Part shown: positions 10,376 to 21,916 of the stretch, in pieces | Layout of the letters: the number at the start of each line of letters is the position of its first letter | Numbering within the stretch: the first letter of the stretch is position 1 | Assembly (NCBI GenBank): GCA_902806575.1 | Contig: CADCXD010000018.1 | Location: forward strand, 2,232,001-2,296,000 | Length of the DNA: 64,000 nucleotides | Direction of reading: 5' to 3' | DNA from: Jackrogersella multiformis | Taxonomy: Eukaryota > Ascomycota > Sordariomycetes > Xylariales > Hypoxylaceae | The notes under the pieces: model-generated | What the model saw: only the letters and a program-made list of their open reading frames with translations | What the model was told of the DNA's origin: nothing | Database searches by the model: none | Program-made: the position numbers and the translations under genes

Positions 10376-11578
10376 TCACCCAGCCGCACTCTTGATGCCC
10401 TCGAGCGTCGCCTCGGGATCCTTTAGGACGCGGCTCTCGACGAGGTCGTAGAAGCGGTTGTACGTCTCCTCCCATGAGAGGGTGTAGTCGGGGACGAGGC
10501 CGGCGACCTCGGCGGGCGTGACGAGGCTCATGACGCCGTAGATGCGGTCGCGCGGGTCGGCGACCTGCCTGTTGCGGATGGAGTGCACGACGTCGAGCAG
10601 GGACGAGGGGGGCTCGGGCGCGCCGCTGCGCCGCGCCTCCGCCGCCAGGCTCTGCTCCAGCAGCTCGCGCACCGGCCGGAAGTCCGCCGCGCCCCGCAGC
10701 TCCGACTGCTGCCACGACGGCGACAGCTCCGCCATCTTGACGCGCGTCAGGAACTTCCGCGTCGCGGCGCCAGCGCGGCTTCCTGCACCACCCACAGCCG
10801 CTCGAAGTACGGGCGCTCCAGGATGTCGCGCAGCGCCTTCTGCACCTCGGGCGTCTCGCTGCGGTCCCACGGCGCGCTGTCGTTGCCGATGCGGGCGTTG
10901 CTGTGGGCGAGGTACGCCAGGATGTCCATGCCGAGCTGCGAGTGCGGCGTCTGCGGGCCGGGCCAGAGCAGCACGGCCTGGCACCGGGCGTAGATCTCCG
11001 TCATGAGCGGGACCTGCTGGCTCTTCTCCTGGTTGTCCCACTGGTTGATGCATATGGCGTCGACCCACATGGTGCGGCGGCGCTTCCTATGGCGTAGCTG
11101 TTGCAGGGCCTCCGTGAGGTTGGGCGTGAGCTTGAGGTTGCGGCCGTCGTCGAGGGTGATCAGGGAGGCGCCGCTTCGCCATTGGTCGCCCCAGACGTAC
11201 GACAGTGCTTCGTACTCGCCTTGGACGGAGTCTAGGGTGGTTGTGCGGAGCGTTCCGCGAAGTGGATCGTCGCCGGATCCCGGGTGGAGCTCGAGCAAGC
11301 GGAAGCACTTTCCGTTCGGGAGAGACTCGTATTGATACCGGTTCTCAGCAAGGTCCTATAGATCGCAGTATAATGTCAGATGGGCTTGAACCAAATTCGA
11401 CCGCCGGGGACACCTTTATCGGATTGGTACTTACACCATCGTCTCGCGGTGTTGGGTTCACGGCGTCCTTGGTCCAACGAAACCAGATTCCAGCTGACAG
11501 CCGATAGCCACGAATCCGGATTGGCGTAGAGAACTTATGCGTCGTAAGCTTCCAGAGGTAGGTGATTTTGCCGGCCAT
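10376..11578 (-). pseudogene. Heterokaryon-incompatibility (HET) domain gene, reading frame interrupted
   Basis: Exon 1 is 11578-11435 (ATG at 11578, exact GTAAGT donor) and exon 2 begins at 11355 after a CTATAG acceptor, in phase. The joined frame reads YQYESLPNGKCFRLLEL, then the HET signatures YEALSYVWGD (about residues 96-105), MWVDAICINQW, the MTEIYARC block and RPYFERLWVVQEAAL. HET domains mediate programmed cell death after non-self recognition at hyphal fusion. Just after WVVQEAALAP the frame meets a stop at 10747; the expected continuation (SLLDVVHSIRNRQVADPRDRIYGVMSLV) is in another frame from about 10775 to 10376. No intron can bridge this, so a 1-2 nt indel is implied. The usual segment between the two halves also looks shortened. 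Either a decayed gene, a 250-aa truncated HET protein, or a sequencing error in a GC-rich tract. Confidence 0.68.
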
Positions 11579-12227
11579 CGTCTACGAGGTTTGAATATCA
11601 CCAGTGCAGCTGCGATGAGAATAGAGGTAGAACTGTGCTCAGCTGAACCTGACATCTCTATGGTTACCTAGTGTTTATATGCAAGCCATACCTATAACTC
11701 ATTAGCGCTAATGGTGGGTTGCCTCCTGGATATTAGCGTACTCAGCCCTAGCAACGGCAGACTATAGATAAAATTGATGGACAACTACCTAGATACCTAC
11801 TGAATAACCCTAGACTAGACTTTCTAGTCCTATCTAGGTACGGAGATGATATCCTAGAATATAACTAGCTTTCTGGCTACGTCATTAGTTTAAGTTGCGA
11901 TGTGGCGGGAATAATTTGTAATAACTGTATAGACACATTGACGTCATTGAGGACAAGAAGAATAACTAGTGGGTTAATTTGGAACAGGATTATAGGTATC
12001 ATGACTAAGTTATCAAAGATAAAATAGTACATGGTGCACACAGGGTATTATTGAATTTACGTGGATGAATGAAGACCATGTCGAGGTCCAGAAGCCGCTT
12101 CAGCTAATTAAAAATATCCCATGCATCTGATTGCCCATGCTCTCCTCTCACCTGTTGCGACTGTCTATGAATGGGGCTCCCCAGCGCCGAACGATGTGGA
12201 AAGCAATCGATCTTACTTGGATCGAAA
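11579..12227. other. Intergenic
   Basis: Upstream of the HET gene and downstream of VPS9. Holds TACCTA-type motifs at 11790-11845; no coding segment or RNA gene seen. Confidence 0.5.
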
Positions 12228-14898
12228 TCATGCACTCAAGGCGAGGCATGCGTCAACTGCAAGACCAACTCTATAACAAAATCATTAGTAGGCTGGAGAC
12301 ACTGGATTGAAAGGGTATGCGATGGACGGACTGACCTTCCTTCTTTCTGGTAGACAACATCGCTAATGATGTCTCGATCCAAATCCGGGAACATCCCCGC
12401 TAGAGTTTCTACAACATTGTTATGCTCCGCTCGGTGTATCCTCTGAGCCTCAGCAACTTCGGCACTTGCCTGCCGCGCGGCAGCTTCTTCGGCAGATAAT
12501 CGCTGGCGCACGTCCATCGATGGACGCCTCTCCGTACTGGGGCGCGGACTGAGACGTGATGGAGTGTCTGATTGTGGCATGCGAGCAGGCGCGCTAGGAC
12601 CGGCACCGCTCGCATCCTCTGTAAAGATACGACCGATGGACGACAGGGGCCTCTGGATAGAACGGAGCAAACCCGAGATCGCGGGACCTTCTTCACTAGA
12701 GTCGTTGCCGTCATTGGATGATAAAGATCGACGCGGTGTGCCTAATCCATCTAGATCGAGTGATGGACGAGTCGAAGATGATCCCGGCGGATACGCTCCA
12801 GACTTTTCAGACTGTTGCGGTTGAGATAGTGCAGGAGAAGGCGGTTCCTCCGCCCGGTGCTTCTCCGCAATGGCAGAGACAGCCGCCTCTACGTTCTTTT
12901 CAAACTCCTCATCCGAGATCGTTAGAGTGGTACGGTCCACATTCTCGATGAATTGTATAGCACCCATCTAATCACACAATTAGCAAGCGAACTTGACACA
13001 TTAAGATTTTTCTCGGCTTACTAGAGACGAAAGATAGTATCCAGCTTCCCCCGCAAGTTTATCCTGGTTCCTGAACCGTAGGATGTAATGAACATTAGAG
13101 ACTAGGTGGTCAGGATTAGACCGCAACACGACATATATTAGAAGCGGCATGAAAGAATCGGCCGACGAGTCGGACTTGTTATGCTTAAGGAGCCCTGACG
13201 CATCGATTAGTGTATGGCAGGTTGATACCGTAGCATCCAATTCGTACCAAATATGACTTTGCAGCAATTAAGAACGCAAATGATTTTGTCTCGAGGTGCC
13301 CGGTATGATTTGATTTTGAGAAGTTCTATAATTGTTAGTTATAAACCATATATTTGCGGCCTTTAGAACGCACCCTGCTGGGCGAGAGAGAGGAATCTCT
13401 TGCCGCTGTCACTGGTGAGTGGAATATCCAAATGCTCTTCCCGGACCCAGCCGTAGATGTTGATCTTTTGCGCGAGTACTTCATCTCTCTCTACGTCCTC
13501 TTGATGTTGGCCGCGCCGCCCAGGCCCCAATGGCCGATCGCCTCCTCGGCGCTTCGGCTTCGCACCCGGGATAGGCTGGGGAGGAGGTATTGCAGGCGAA
13601 AAGGTCTGTGAATAGAGTCTATTCATAACAAGCTTCTCCATCCCTTCTCGGGCATTGTCGAACTCTGCATCTGAGACATCGCTCCATACTTCACACTGTG
13701 CCATTTTATTGGCTATGAACGAAAGAAAATCACTGATGATCTTTACTTGTTCATGGACCATCCACTGACGTTTTGCGAACTCCGACAAGAAGGATTTGAG
13801 GTACCTCGCTACGGGATCTGCCTTTTTGTGTTTCAGTTGCTCCAAAAATCGATGGAAATCAAATGGAAGGGCCGGTTCGGGCTCCGGATCCGGTGGCGGC
13901 GGTCGGTGTAACGGTGCGGCCGATGAGGCCTGGGAATCGGCGGTGGGATTATTCTCGTCGGATGGGCCATCCTTTGGCGGAACCGGTGGACCTTGATCAT
14001 CGGACTCTTTTTGCTTCTCCTTTGATCGAGTACTTGTTGGCGATGTGTTCGAGAGCCTCAGGCCTTGGATGTCTTGCAGCTGCTGGGCAATACTCGGGGC
14101 AATAGGCTCAAGACTAGATTTCCTCGGGGGATGTTGTGGTGGAGGGCTACCTAGGAGTGGCGAAGTGATCTCGAGCCGCGGACTCATAACTTCGTCTTCT
14201 CCTGGGCCGCCACCCTCTTCGGGAAACTGCTCCATGATGCTCTGGATCTCCGAGCGAGAGGTTCCCTCCTGTTCATCCTCGCTTGGGTAGCGCCTTTCAT
14301 CATATCCGGCATCGGATCGAGTTGGCGATGGCTCGTGACCATGCCCCTTGAATCGGTGGGCGGAGTTGGTTCTCGAGGGCGGCTTGGAGCCTTCTGGAGT
14401 CGGAGGTGTGGGGTCAACATACGGGGCAGGCTTAATTGTCAGATATTGCGGTCTTGTAGGTTTGAGAGTCGCGACGGAAGACTCCAGAGGGTCAGCTGAA
14501 GCATCGGATGTAACCTCTTGGTCAGCCTTATCAGCCGGTACGCCTTCAGTCGTTGTGCTCTTCCCATGGTCAGGGCCTTTGTCTCTTGCCGGAGCCTTGT
14601 CTTCGATAAGATCTATTAAGATGCTCTGAGCCTGATTCTGATTCTGATTCCGAACAACTTGGCCGCCTAGGGCCGGTTGCATTCCACCCTTAAACCCGCC
14701 ATCTTTATCATTGCTCCGAGTCTCGATTTGAGCTGACTCTGGTGGGATAGCTACGACGGTCGGTGAAGAAGAAGAAGCATGTGGCGTAGTCGCGGGCTTT
14801 TGATCGCTCATGGCGGGGTCATGGTCGGACGCGATGGCAACCTCTGGTCTAACAAGAGGGCTTGCAGACTCTTGTTGGAGCTGTTCAGGAGGAGGCAT
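12228..14898 (-). CDS. VPS9: Vps9-type Rab5 guanine-nucleotide exchange factor with C-terminal CUE domain
   Basis: Exons 14898-13374, 13325-13248, 13194-13022, 12967-12336 and 12270-12228 join in phase to 816 residues. The first 350 residues are Pro/Ser-rich and probably disordered. The helical bundle and VPS9 core follow (about 360-620), with KINIYGWVREEHLDIP, LLKIKSYRAPRDKIICVLNC and SADSFMPLLIYVVLRSNPDHLVSNV, the latter containing the D-x-x-x-P-L...Y core expected of the family. A C-terminal CUE-like segment (NNVVETLAGMFPDLDRDIISDV, split by the last intron) would bind ubiquitin. Known Vps9 activates Vps21/Ypt51-class Rab5 GTPases on endosomes to direct vacuolar sorting. The last coding exon is only 43 bp. 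The main start overlaps an upstream ATG (separate entry). Confidence 0.92.
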
Positions 14899-14902
14899 GC
14901 AT
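14885..14902 (-). promoter_or_regulatory. Five-codon uORF overlapping the VPS9 start
   Basis: Read on the minus strand, ATGCATGCC places an upstream ATG four bases before the VPS9 ATG in another frame. It encodes only M-H-A-S-S and then TGA. A scanning ribosome would meet it first, so it may reduce VPS9 translation; the start choice is inferred from the long downstream frame. Confidence 0.45.
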
Positions 14903-16506
14903 GAAAGTTGAAGTCTCTTGAGAGATGATTCAGAGATTTAGAGCGGTGATCTTGTCGAGCGGTGGAAAGGGTCAGTTGGATAGGTGGATATTGGAAGTTG
15001 GTAGGTTGGTTACCTACCTACCTAGGCTAGGTAGGTAAGGTATTTGCTAAGATTGATTACCCTGGTACCCAGGTGGCTTATCGCTTATCGTTATCGCACC
15101 TTCTTCGAAACGCGTGAAACTCGAGGATTTTAATGAAGCACAACATTATTATGCACATGCACAATGTCTCCAATTATGTAATGCTGTCCGACACTAAAGC
15201 TTATCTCCGACCAGCCTTACGTATAGTTCCGTACCTCCGAATATTGAATATTGAATATTGAACATCTCCATTTCCATTCGAATACTGTAGGTTTGTCAAT
15301 ACCGTTTACCAAATCTTACTTGATACTAAATAACTATATATACCTAAGTTCGTGTCTCAATTTTCGATTGTTCATAACTTGTCTCTTTACCAATTGGGTT
15401 TTCTTATGATCTAACGTCTGTATATTTATCTACATGGTCAGTAAGTGACCTACCTATCTTCAGCTTGCTTGGTAACTACAATATTAATAGGTTAGATAAT
15501 AGGTTATGAGTTGACTTTTAGAGAGACAGGTTATCTTTGCTGCTTTCTTGGCTCGAATCATGATGTGTCTTGGAAACGGGATATGAACCTGTTAAAGATC
15601 TGCCAACGCGAGGCAGGTAAACTAGCGAGATGTAATATTCTAACCAAGAAGTACAGATTATTGGCAGTTAACCACTTTTAACTTTCTAGTTGGTAGGGAA
15701 GTGATACCAAAGAGTTTGACATACCTACCTAGGTACTTAGGCACTATTTGGTTATACCGAGCCTCGACGATGTAAGGCTAAAGAGTTTCCTGCCAAAACA
15801 AACACTACACGTGCATTGGCATGAATAACTTCGTAAACAAAAGAGTGAATAAGATTGGTAGATGCCATCCCATAGTCGCCCATGTTATGTAACGCTATGC
15901 ACTAGGTTACTTAGTGTAGGTACCTAGCAGCCTACCTGGTAGGTGCTGCTTAGCAAGCTCCAGGTCTGGTTGCATTGACCGGATATGTACTAGCCGCCGT
16001 ATGACAGAGCAAACGGTACCTAAGATCGACGCTAAGAAACCGTTACGGAAGCTGCGGCCGCTAATACGGGCTTCCCGGCATTACAACCAGGGAATGAACA
16101 GCCATAGAACAGGTACCTAGGAAGCATGGAAGGTACCTACCCAGGTAGCTGCCCAGGTATGTAGGTAGTTAGAGTTAGTGTAATCGTGAGGTACGGAGTC
16201 ACAAATTACGAATCTTCTCTGGGCATACTTTAGTTTGAAATTGGCATTAGAAGGTGGTTGAGGTCTCCCTCGATTCAAAGAGCTGTTCCTTTCGCGGACT
16301 GACATTCGTTTCAACCTCCTAAACACTACACTCGCTTTTTCTCTCGTATCCTGGTAGCTACCTAACCCGTGGACGTCTTTCGTAAATCGCAGGCCTGGGT
16401 TTTCCGCGAGAGGAATCTCATTAGAAGTCGCATTACCTACCTAGGTACTGTTGATGCTCGCAAAAAGGCTTTGCGATGCGGCCACATTCGCTAAGACCTG
16501 CGCATA
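14903..16506. other. Divergent intergenic region rich in TACCTAGGTA-type motifs
   Basis: Between VPS9 (-) and the flippase (+). It holds dense palindromic motifs at 15010-15040, 15720-15740, 15915-15945, 16110-16170 and 16434-16448, plus a (GAATATT)3 tandem at 15239-15259. No coding segment was supported. Confidence 0.6.
15239..15259 (+). repeat. (GAATATT)3 tandem repeat
   Basis: Three exact heptamers in the intergenic region upstream of VPS9. Confidence 0.85.
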
Positions 16507-19500
16507 ATGCCTCAAACGGCCATCCATAAAGAATTTGATCTAAGAAAGAAGCAGGACAGTGATAGGACCCCGACTGTGGTACGGCAAGCTCGGAGACGGT
16601 TGGAAATATTTGGAGGAGTCGTGCAAGGATGCGCCACGCAATGGTACCAGAAATATCTTCTAGAGAAAATACTGAGGCAAAGGCCCTTGAAACCTTCCAA
16701 AGATGGACGACACGTCCCTTTACGAGTCGAGCACGAATATGTCCTAATTGATGAACGGCGCGGCCAACCCTATACACCGAATACGATTCGAACATCGCGA
16801 TATACCCTGATTGATTTCATACCAAAACAGTTGATATTCCAATTTACACGATTAGCCAACTTTTACTTCCTTTGCGTCGGTATTCCCCAAGCAATTCCGG
16901 GCTTGAGCACAACCGGAAGTTATACGACTATTCTTCCTCTGTTATTCTTTGTCCTTCTGACCATCGCTAAGGAGGGCTATGATGATTTTAAACGGCACCG
17001 GCTGGATAACCTAGAGAATGCTAATGCTGCGAGGATTCTAACGCGGAAAGCTTCGGATTTAAAATCGGGCTTGTCAAATCGATCATGGTTCGCGGGTAGA
17101 CATAAGAACATAGAAACGGATATTGAATCCTTAGGCGACGAGCCTGACTCGGAGTTCGGATGGAGGCAGGTCAAATGGCAGGATGTCAGGGTCGGCGACA
17201 TTGTGAAATTAGTCCGCGACGAGGCTGTGCCTGCAGACATGGTTCTCTTGCATGCCACTGGAGAGAATGGCATCGCCTATATCGATACTATGGATCTGGA
17301 CGGCGAAACCAATCTCAAAAGTAGAGAATCTCTCCCCGACTTCAAGGATTGCCATACCATCGCTGGTCTCCGCAGCTGCCAGGCTGAGTTCGTTCTCGAG
17401 GACCCGAACCCCGATCTGTATCGGTTCGATGGACGTGTTTCAGTAGACGGTCGGACACTTCCTTTGACGTCTAACGAGGTCGTATATCGAGGTTGCACGC
17501 TCAGAAATACCGAGCGTGCTATCGGCATCGTGATAAATACCGGAGAGGAGTGCAAAATCCGCCTGAATGCAAATCAACATCCCGAAGCTAAGAAGCCCGC
17601 ACTAGAGGCCATCGCCAACAAGATTGTTATCACACTTGCATTCTACGTCATCATTATAACGGTTGGATGTTCCATGGGATATATCATCTGGCGGAGATCT
17701 ACCGAGCGAATTTCTTGGTATATTTCTATGGCTACCGTCGAGTTCAAACAGATAATTATCGGCTATGCAATTATGTTCAATAACGTCATCCCTCTCGCGC
17801 TCTACGTCACCCTCGAGATAACACGAATTGGCCAGATGATCATGTTAAACAACGACGTGGAGATGTACGATGAGGCAACTGATACTCCAGCTCGGTGCAA
17901 TACCAATACCATTCTCGAGAACCTCGGTCAAGTTAGCTATATATTCTCCGATAAAACTGGCACCCTAACGGAAAACGTTATGAAATTCCGTAAGATGAGT
18001 ATCGCTGGCACATCCTGGTTACATGAAATGGATATCCAATCCGAAGAAGCCGTGGTGACGACCAGCCAGAGTCTTAGCGTTAGTGCAGCGCTTGCGGCAC
18101 CACGAAGGTCTAGAGAGGTTGCTAGCGTGATCCATGAGGATGTCGAGCTCTATCCTCTATCCTCGCCATCGTCGGTTCTTATACCTCAGTCTGAGAGGAG
18201 GTCGTCGTCGCAATGGAGGTCAACTGGCCGGCCGGACCACGTGCAGCCTGAAGTAACAACCACAGACCTGTTAGAGTATATCAAACTAAGACCAACGTCG
18301 CCTTTTGCAAGGCAAGCTAAGGATTACATCTTATGTATGGCTCTCTGCCATACATGCCTACCAGAGGTGACGGATGGGAAGGTCGACTTTCAAGCCTCGT
18401 CGCCGGACGAATTGGCGCTTGTCCGTGCCGCCCACGAACTCGGATATTTGGTTGCGCATCGGTCTTCTCAAGCCGTGACTTTGGAGATCGGCACCGGGGA
18501 TGGTAACCTGAGGACCGAAGTCTACCAGATCTTAGACATCATCGAGTTCAGCAGTAAGAGGAAACGCATGTCGATTCTCGTGCGTTGCCCCGACGGTAGA
18601 ATCTGCATCATTTGCAAGGGTGCCGATTCAATGATCCTGCCTAGGCTCAAGTTGGCTCATATGGCAATGCAGAAGGCGACAGAGTTTCGTAAAAGCGTCG
18701 AGCTTGAACATGAACTTCTCCGAAGGAGTGAACAGTTAGAAGTGAGAAATAGCTTTGGTGGTCGTCCAAGCCTGACTTTACGGCGAAATATCCCGGGAGA
18801 TCGAAATAGTATTACTCTTACGCAGTCTACTACACCCGTCAAAATCCCAGTTATAGTGAGAAGCAGATCCGTGGAAGCCAGCCGATCGCGACTTTCTGAA
18901 GACAGGTCTCGTCCATCACTAGGTATACGAACTACATCCCTCGACGTGGTGAAGACACTATCAAAATTAAGCCCGTCGACGCCCAGACCTCTACATGATA
19001 AATTTGGGTTTCTTGATGATCCCTCCCTGTACGATGAATCAACAACCTTCAGCCGATGTTTCAAACACCTGGACGATTTTGCCACCGAGGGTTTGCGGAC
19101 CCTTTTATTTGCGCGGAAGTTTATACCCGAAAGCGAATACAACGCATGGAAAAAGATATACAGTGATGCTACGACGAGCTTAGTCGATCGCCAGGATATG
19201 ATTGAAGCAGCGGGTGAGCTGATAGAACAGTCGCTCGACCTTGTTGGAGCAACAGCAATTGAGGACAAGCTCCAAGCCGGTGTGCCAGAGACCATTGACA
19301 AGCTTCGCCGTGCCAACATCAAGATCTGGATGTTGACAGGAGACAAGCGCGAGACAGCTATTAACATCGCTCATTCAGCACGAATCTGTCGCCCAGGTTC
19401 CGATATATTCATTCTAGATTCTTCAAAGGGCTCGATAGAAACACAGATCAGTGATATATCCGAAGATATCGCAACTGGTTGCACTCATAGCGTTGTCGTG

Positions 19501-20770
19501 ATCGATGGGCAAACGCTAGCAGTGGTTGAGCAGTCGGCGCACCTTACAGACCTCTTCTATACCCTCATCCCCACGATCGACTCGGTTATATGTTGCCGTG
19601 CGTCGCCCGCCCAAAAGTCATTGATCGTCAAAGCTATCCGGCAGCGAGTGCCAGATACTCTAACTCTCGCTATTGGTGACGGTGCTAACGATCTAGCAAT
19701 GATCTCTGCCTCCCATGTCGGAGTTGGAATTTCGGGCAAGGAGGGTCTCCAGGCTGCTCGTGTAGCCGACTATGCCATCGCACAATTTCGCTTTCTACAG
19801 CGCCTACTTCTCGTTCACGGCCGTTGGAACTACGTCCGCACGGCGAAGTTCATCCTTGCCACCTTTTGGAAGGAGATGTTCTTCTATATACCCGCCGCCA
19901 TGTACCAGCGCTATAATGGATACACAGGAACGAGTCTTTTTGAGAACTGGAGCCTCACGGTATTCAACGCTTTATTTACGAGTCTGTGTGTTATATGTCT
20001 TGGTATATGGGAGCAGGACCTTAGCGCAGAGACACTTCTCGCTGTGCCCGAGCTGTACGTACACGGGCAGAGGAATAGGGAGCTAAATATACCAAAATTT
20101 GTGCGTTGGATGGCTGCTGCCGCCGCGGAAGGTGTGCTAGTATGGCTTGGGGTGTGGGCTGCCTATGGTGTGTTCGGGCAGGCTCGCGATGATGGACTCT
20201 TTGCTTTCGGCAACTTGGTGTTTACGGCCGGAGTGATGTGGATCAACTGGAAGATATTGTGAGTTTGGTTGAGTCTGTTATATCCGATATGCTTCTAACG
20301 TGAATTGTAGTATGATGGAGATACATCACAAAACGGCGATTGTTATGGGAGCTTTCGGTATCACTATAACCGGATGGTGGGCCTGGAACGCGTTTCTCGC
20401 TGGAATCTATTCCCCGCAACCGAGCCCCTATGCGGTCAGGGATGGATTTATAGATACCTTCGGCACGGATCCCCTGTGGTGGCTAACACTTGTCGTCGTC
20501 GTTCTCGCGCTCATATCGATGGAGTTTGTTTACAAGGCGGCGAAACGCAACATGGTCATCGCGGGCAGGTGGAAGTGGCCGCCGTGGACACCGAGGACTG
20601 TCGACGATAGCGTAGAAGAATGGGGCTTAGAGGTCTGGCAGGAACTGGAGCAGGATCCGGTCACGCGCGAGCGATTACGGAGACTGTGTAGGGAGGATGA
20701 CGATGACGACGATGTCAACAACGTGGGACGGGACAGCGCTGACCCGGACGACATAATCAGGGTCCTATGA
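16507..20770 (+). CDS. DNF3: P4-type phospholipid-translocating ATPase (flippase), Dnf3-like
   Basis: Exon 1 is 16507-20258 and exon 2 is 20311-20770, separated by a 52-bp intron; the product is 1403 residues. Hallmarks: the N-terminal P4 block (TSRYTLIDFIPKQLIFQFTRLANFYFL split by TM1), actuator DGET at 265-268, membrane segment FNNVIPLALYVTLEI (a variant of the P4 PISL region in TM4), the phosphorylated aspartate D482 in DKTGTLT, MLTGDKRETAINIA, and GDGAND at 1057-1062, followed by the C-terminal membrane bundle. The Ser-rich insertions after D482 and in the nucleotide-binding domain, and LLEYIKLRP...CMALCHTCLPE, fit the fungal Dnf3 branch rather than Drs2 or Neo1. It would flip aminophospholipids in Golgi/post-Golgi membranes with a Cdc50-type partner. 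Exon 2 ends in an acidic tail. An extra 5' exon cannot be excluded. Confidence 0.9.
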
Positions 20771-21205
20771 GAGAAGAGCATTCTTTTCGGCGGCGTTTTG
20801 GATATACATTCTTCTTATATATACCCTAGTCGGTCTTGCACCTGGCGTGGTGGTTTGGAGGAAACATATGTTACCATTTCTTCGGGGTATCTCTGGGACT
20901 AGATGGATACCCCAGGCACTTTTACGATGGATATATAGTTAGACTGGTGCTCGTGAATATATATATATATATCATACTAGTTAGTGTATGCCCTTCCTAA
21001 ATTCTTTTTGTGAGAGGTTTTCTCCCTCCGGCTTTAAGAGTTGCCGTTCGATTCTACTCGCAATGACACGAAAAATCATTGTTCGTGACGTGAATCATCA
21101 TCTCTCATTCAGTTAGGGGAAACGTTTTGTATTATCTCTCTCTCTTTTTATCTTGTCTATCTAGTATCTAGCACTTCCTCGCAGCCAGCCAGTCAGAAAA
21201 CCAGC
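20771..21205. other. Convergent intergenic region
   Basis: Shared 3' flank of the flippase (+) and the alpha-beta barrel gene (-). It includes an (AT)n run near 20955-20972 and a TCTC-rich run near 21136. No gene. Confidence 0.55.
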
Positions 21206-21916
21206 TTAGCTTCCTTTCTCGATAGTCGTGGTGCTGACATGGCACATCTCCATGCCCTTGAGGCCGTCGAGGCCCCTGATGATGGGGATGATAGTTTCGA
21301 ACTGCGGGTCGGCGCGCGCCTTCACGTGGGCCTCGACGCTGGTCCACCCCACGGCGGCGACCAGCACGCGGCACGGCTCGCCCTTGAAATCGACGTTCTG
21401 CTCGGCGGACCAGCCGGCGGCCGACTCGCCCGTCAGGCCCTCGGCGAACGCGCCCAGCTTCGCGAAGAAGTCCTTGAGCGCGGCCTCCACCTTGGCGCGC
21501 GCGGCGTCGGCCACGTCGCCCGCGAAGTACAGCTGCAGCAGCTCGGCGACGGGGGAGCGGTCGCTCTTGTCGCCGTTGAGGGCGGTGGGCGGGTAGGGCG
21601 CGAACTGGACGTGGACGGGGGGCTTGCGGGGGTTGGCGGGGGTGAAGGAGGCGGCGTCGATGATGGGGCCCATGCGCTGCAGGAAGGGCCCGTAGACGGC
21701 GGCGTTGGCGCCGAAGGCGCGGTGCGCGTCCACCGACGCCCAGTCCGCGAACAGCCGCAGCTTGTGCGGCTCCTCGTGCACGCGGGACGAGCGCACGCGC
21801 TCGCAGCCCGGCTGCGCCAGCAGCGTCGCGATGTTCGCCTCCATGACCGACGCTACGGTCTCGGCGGATACGTCCGGCTTGATGGGCAGGACGATGACTT
21901 CGGTGACGGGAGCCAT
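21206..21916 (-). CDS. Dimeric alpha-beta-barrel (ABM-like) protein, duplicated domain
   Basis: Single exon, 236 residues from the ATG at 21916 (AACCATGGC, ideal context). The N-terminal half (EVIVLPIKPDVS...VRSSRVHEEPHKLRLFADWASVDAHRAF) and the C-terminal half (CRVLVAAVGWTSVEAHVKA...IIPIIRG) look like two copies of the ferredoxin-like fold of the antibiotic-biosynthesis-monooxygenase/stress-responsive A/B-barrel superfamily; the matching elements are FADWASVDAHRA and AVGWTSVEAHVK. No signal peptide or membrane segment. Members include heme-degrading and small-molecule oxygenases as well as many proteins of unknown function, so no reaction is assigned. Third positions are extremely GC-rich, which produces a spurious 240-codon antisense ORF. 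Confidence 0.8.
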   Translation of the reverse strand: MAPVTEVIVLPIKPDVSAETVASVMEANIATLLAQPGCERVRSSRVHEEPHKLRLFADWASVDAHRAFGANAAVYGPFLQRMGPIIDAASFTPANPRKPPVHVQFAPYPPTALNGDKSDRSPVAELLQLYFAGDVADAARAKVEAALKDFFAKLGAFAEGLTGESAAGWSAEQNVDFKGEPCRVLVAAVGWTSVEAHVKARADPQFETIIPIIRGLDGLKGMEMCHVSTTTIEKGS

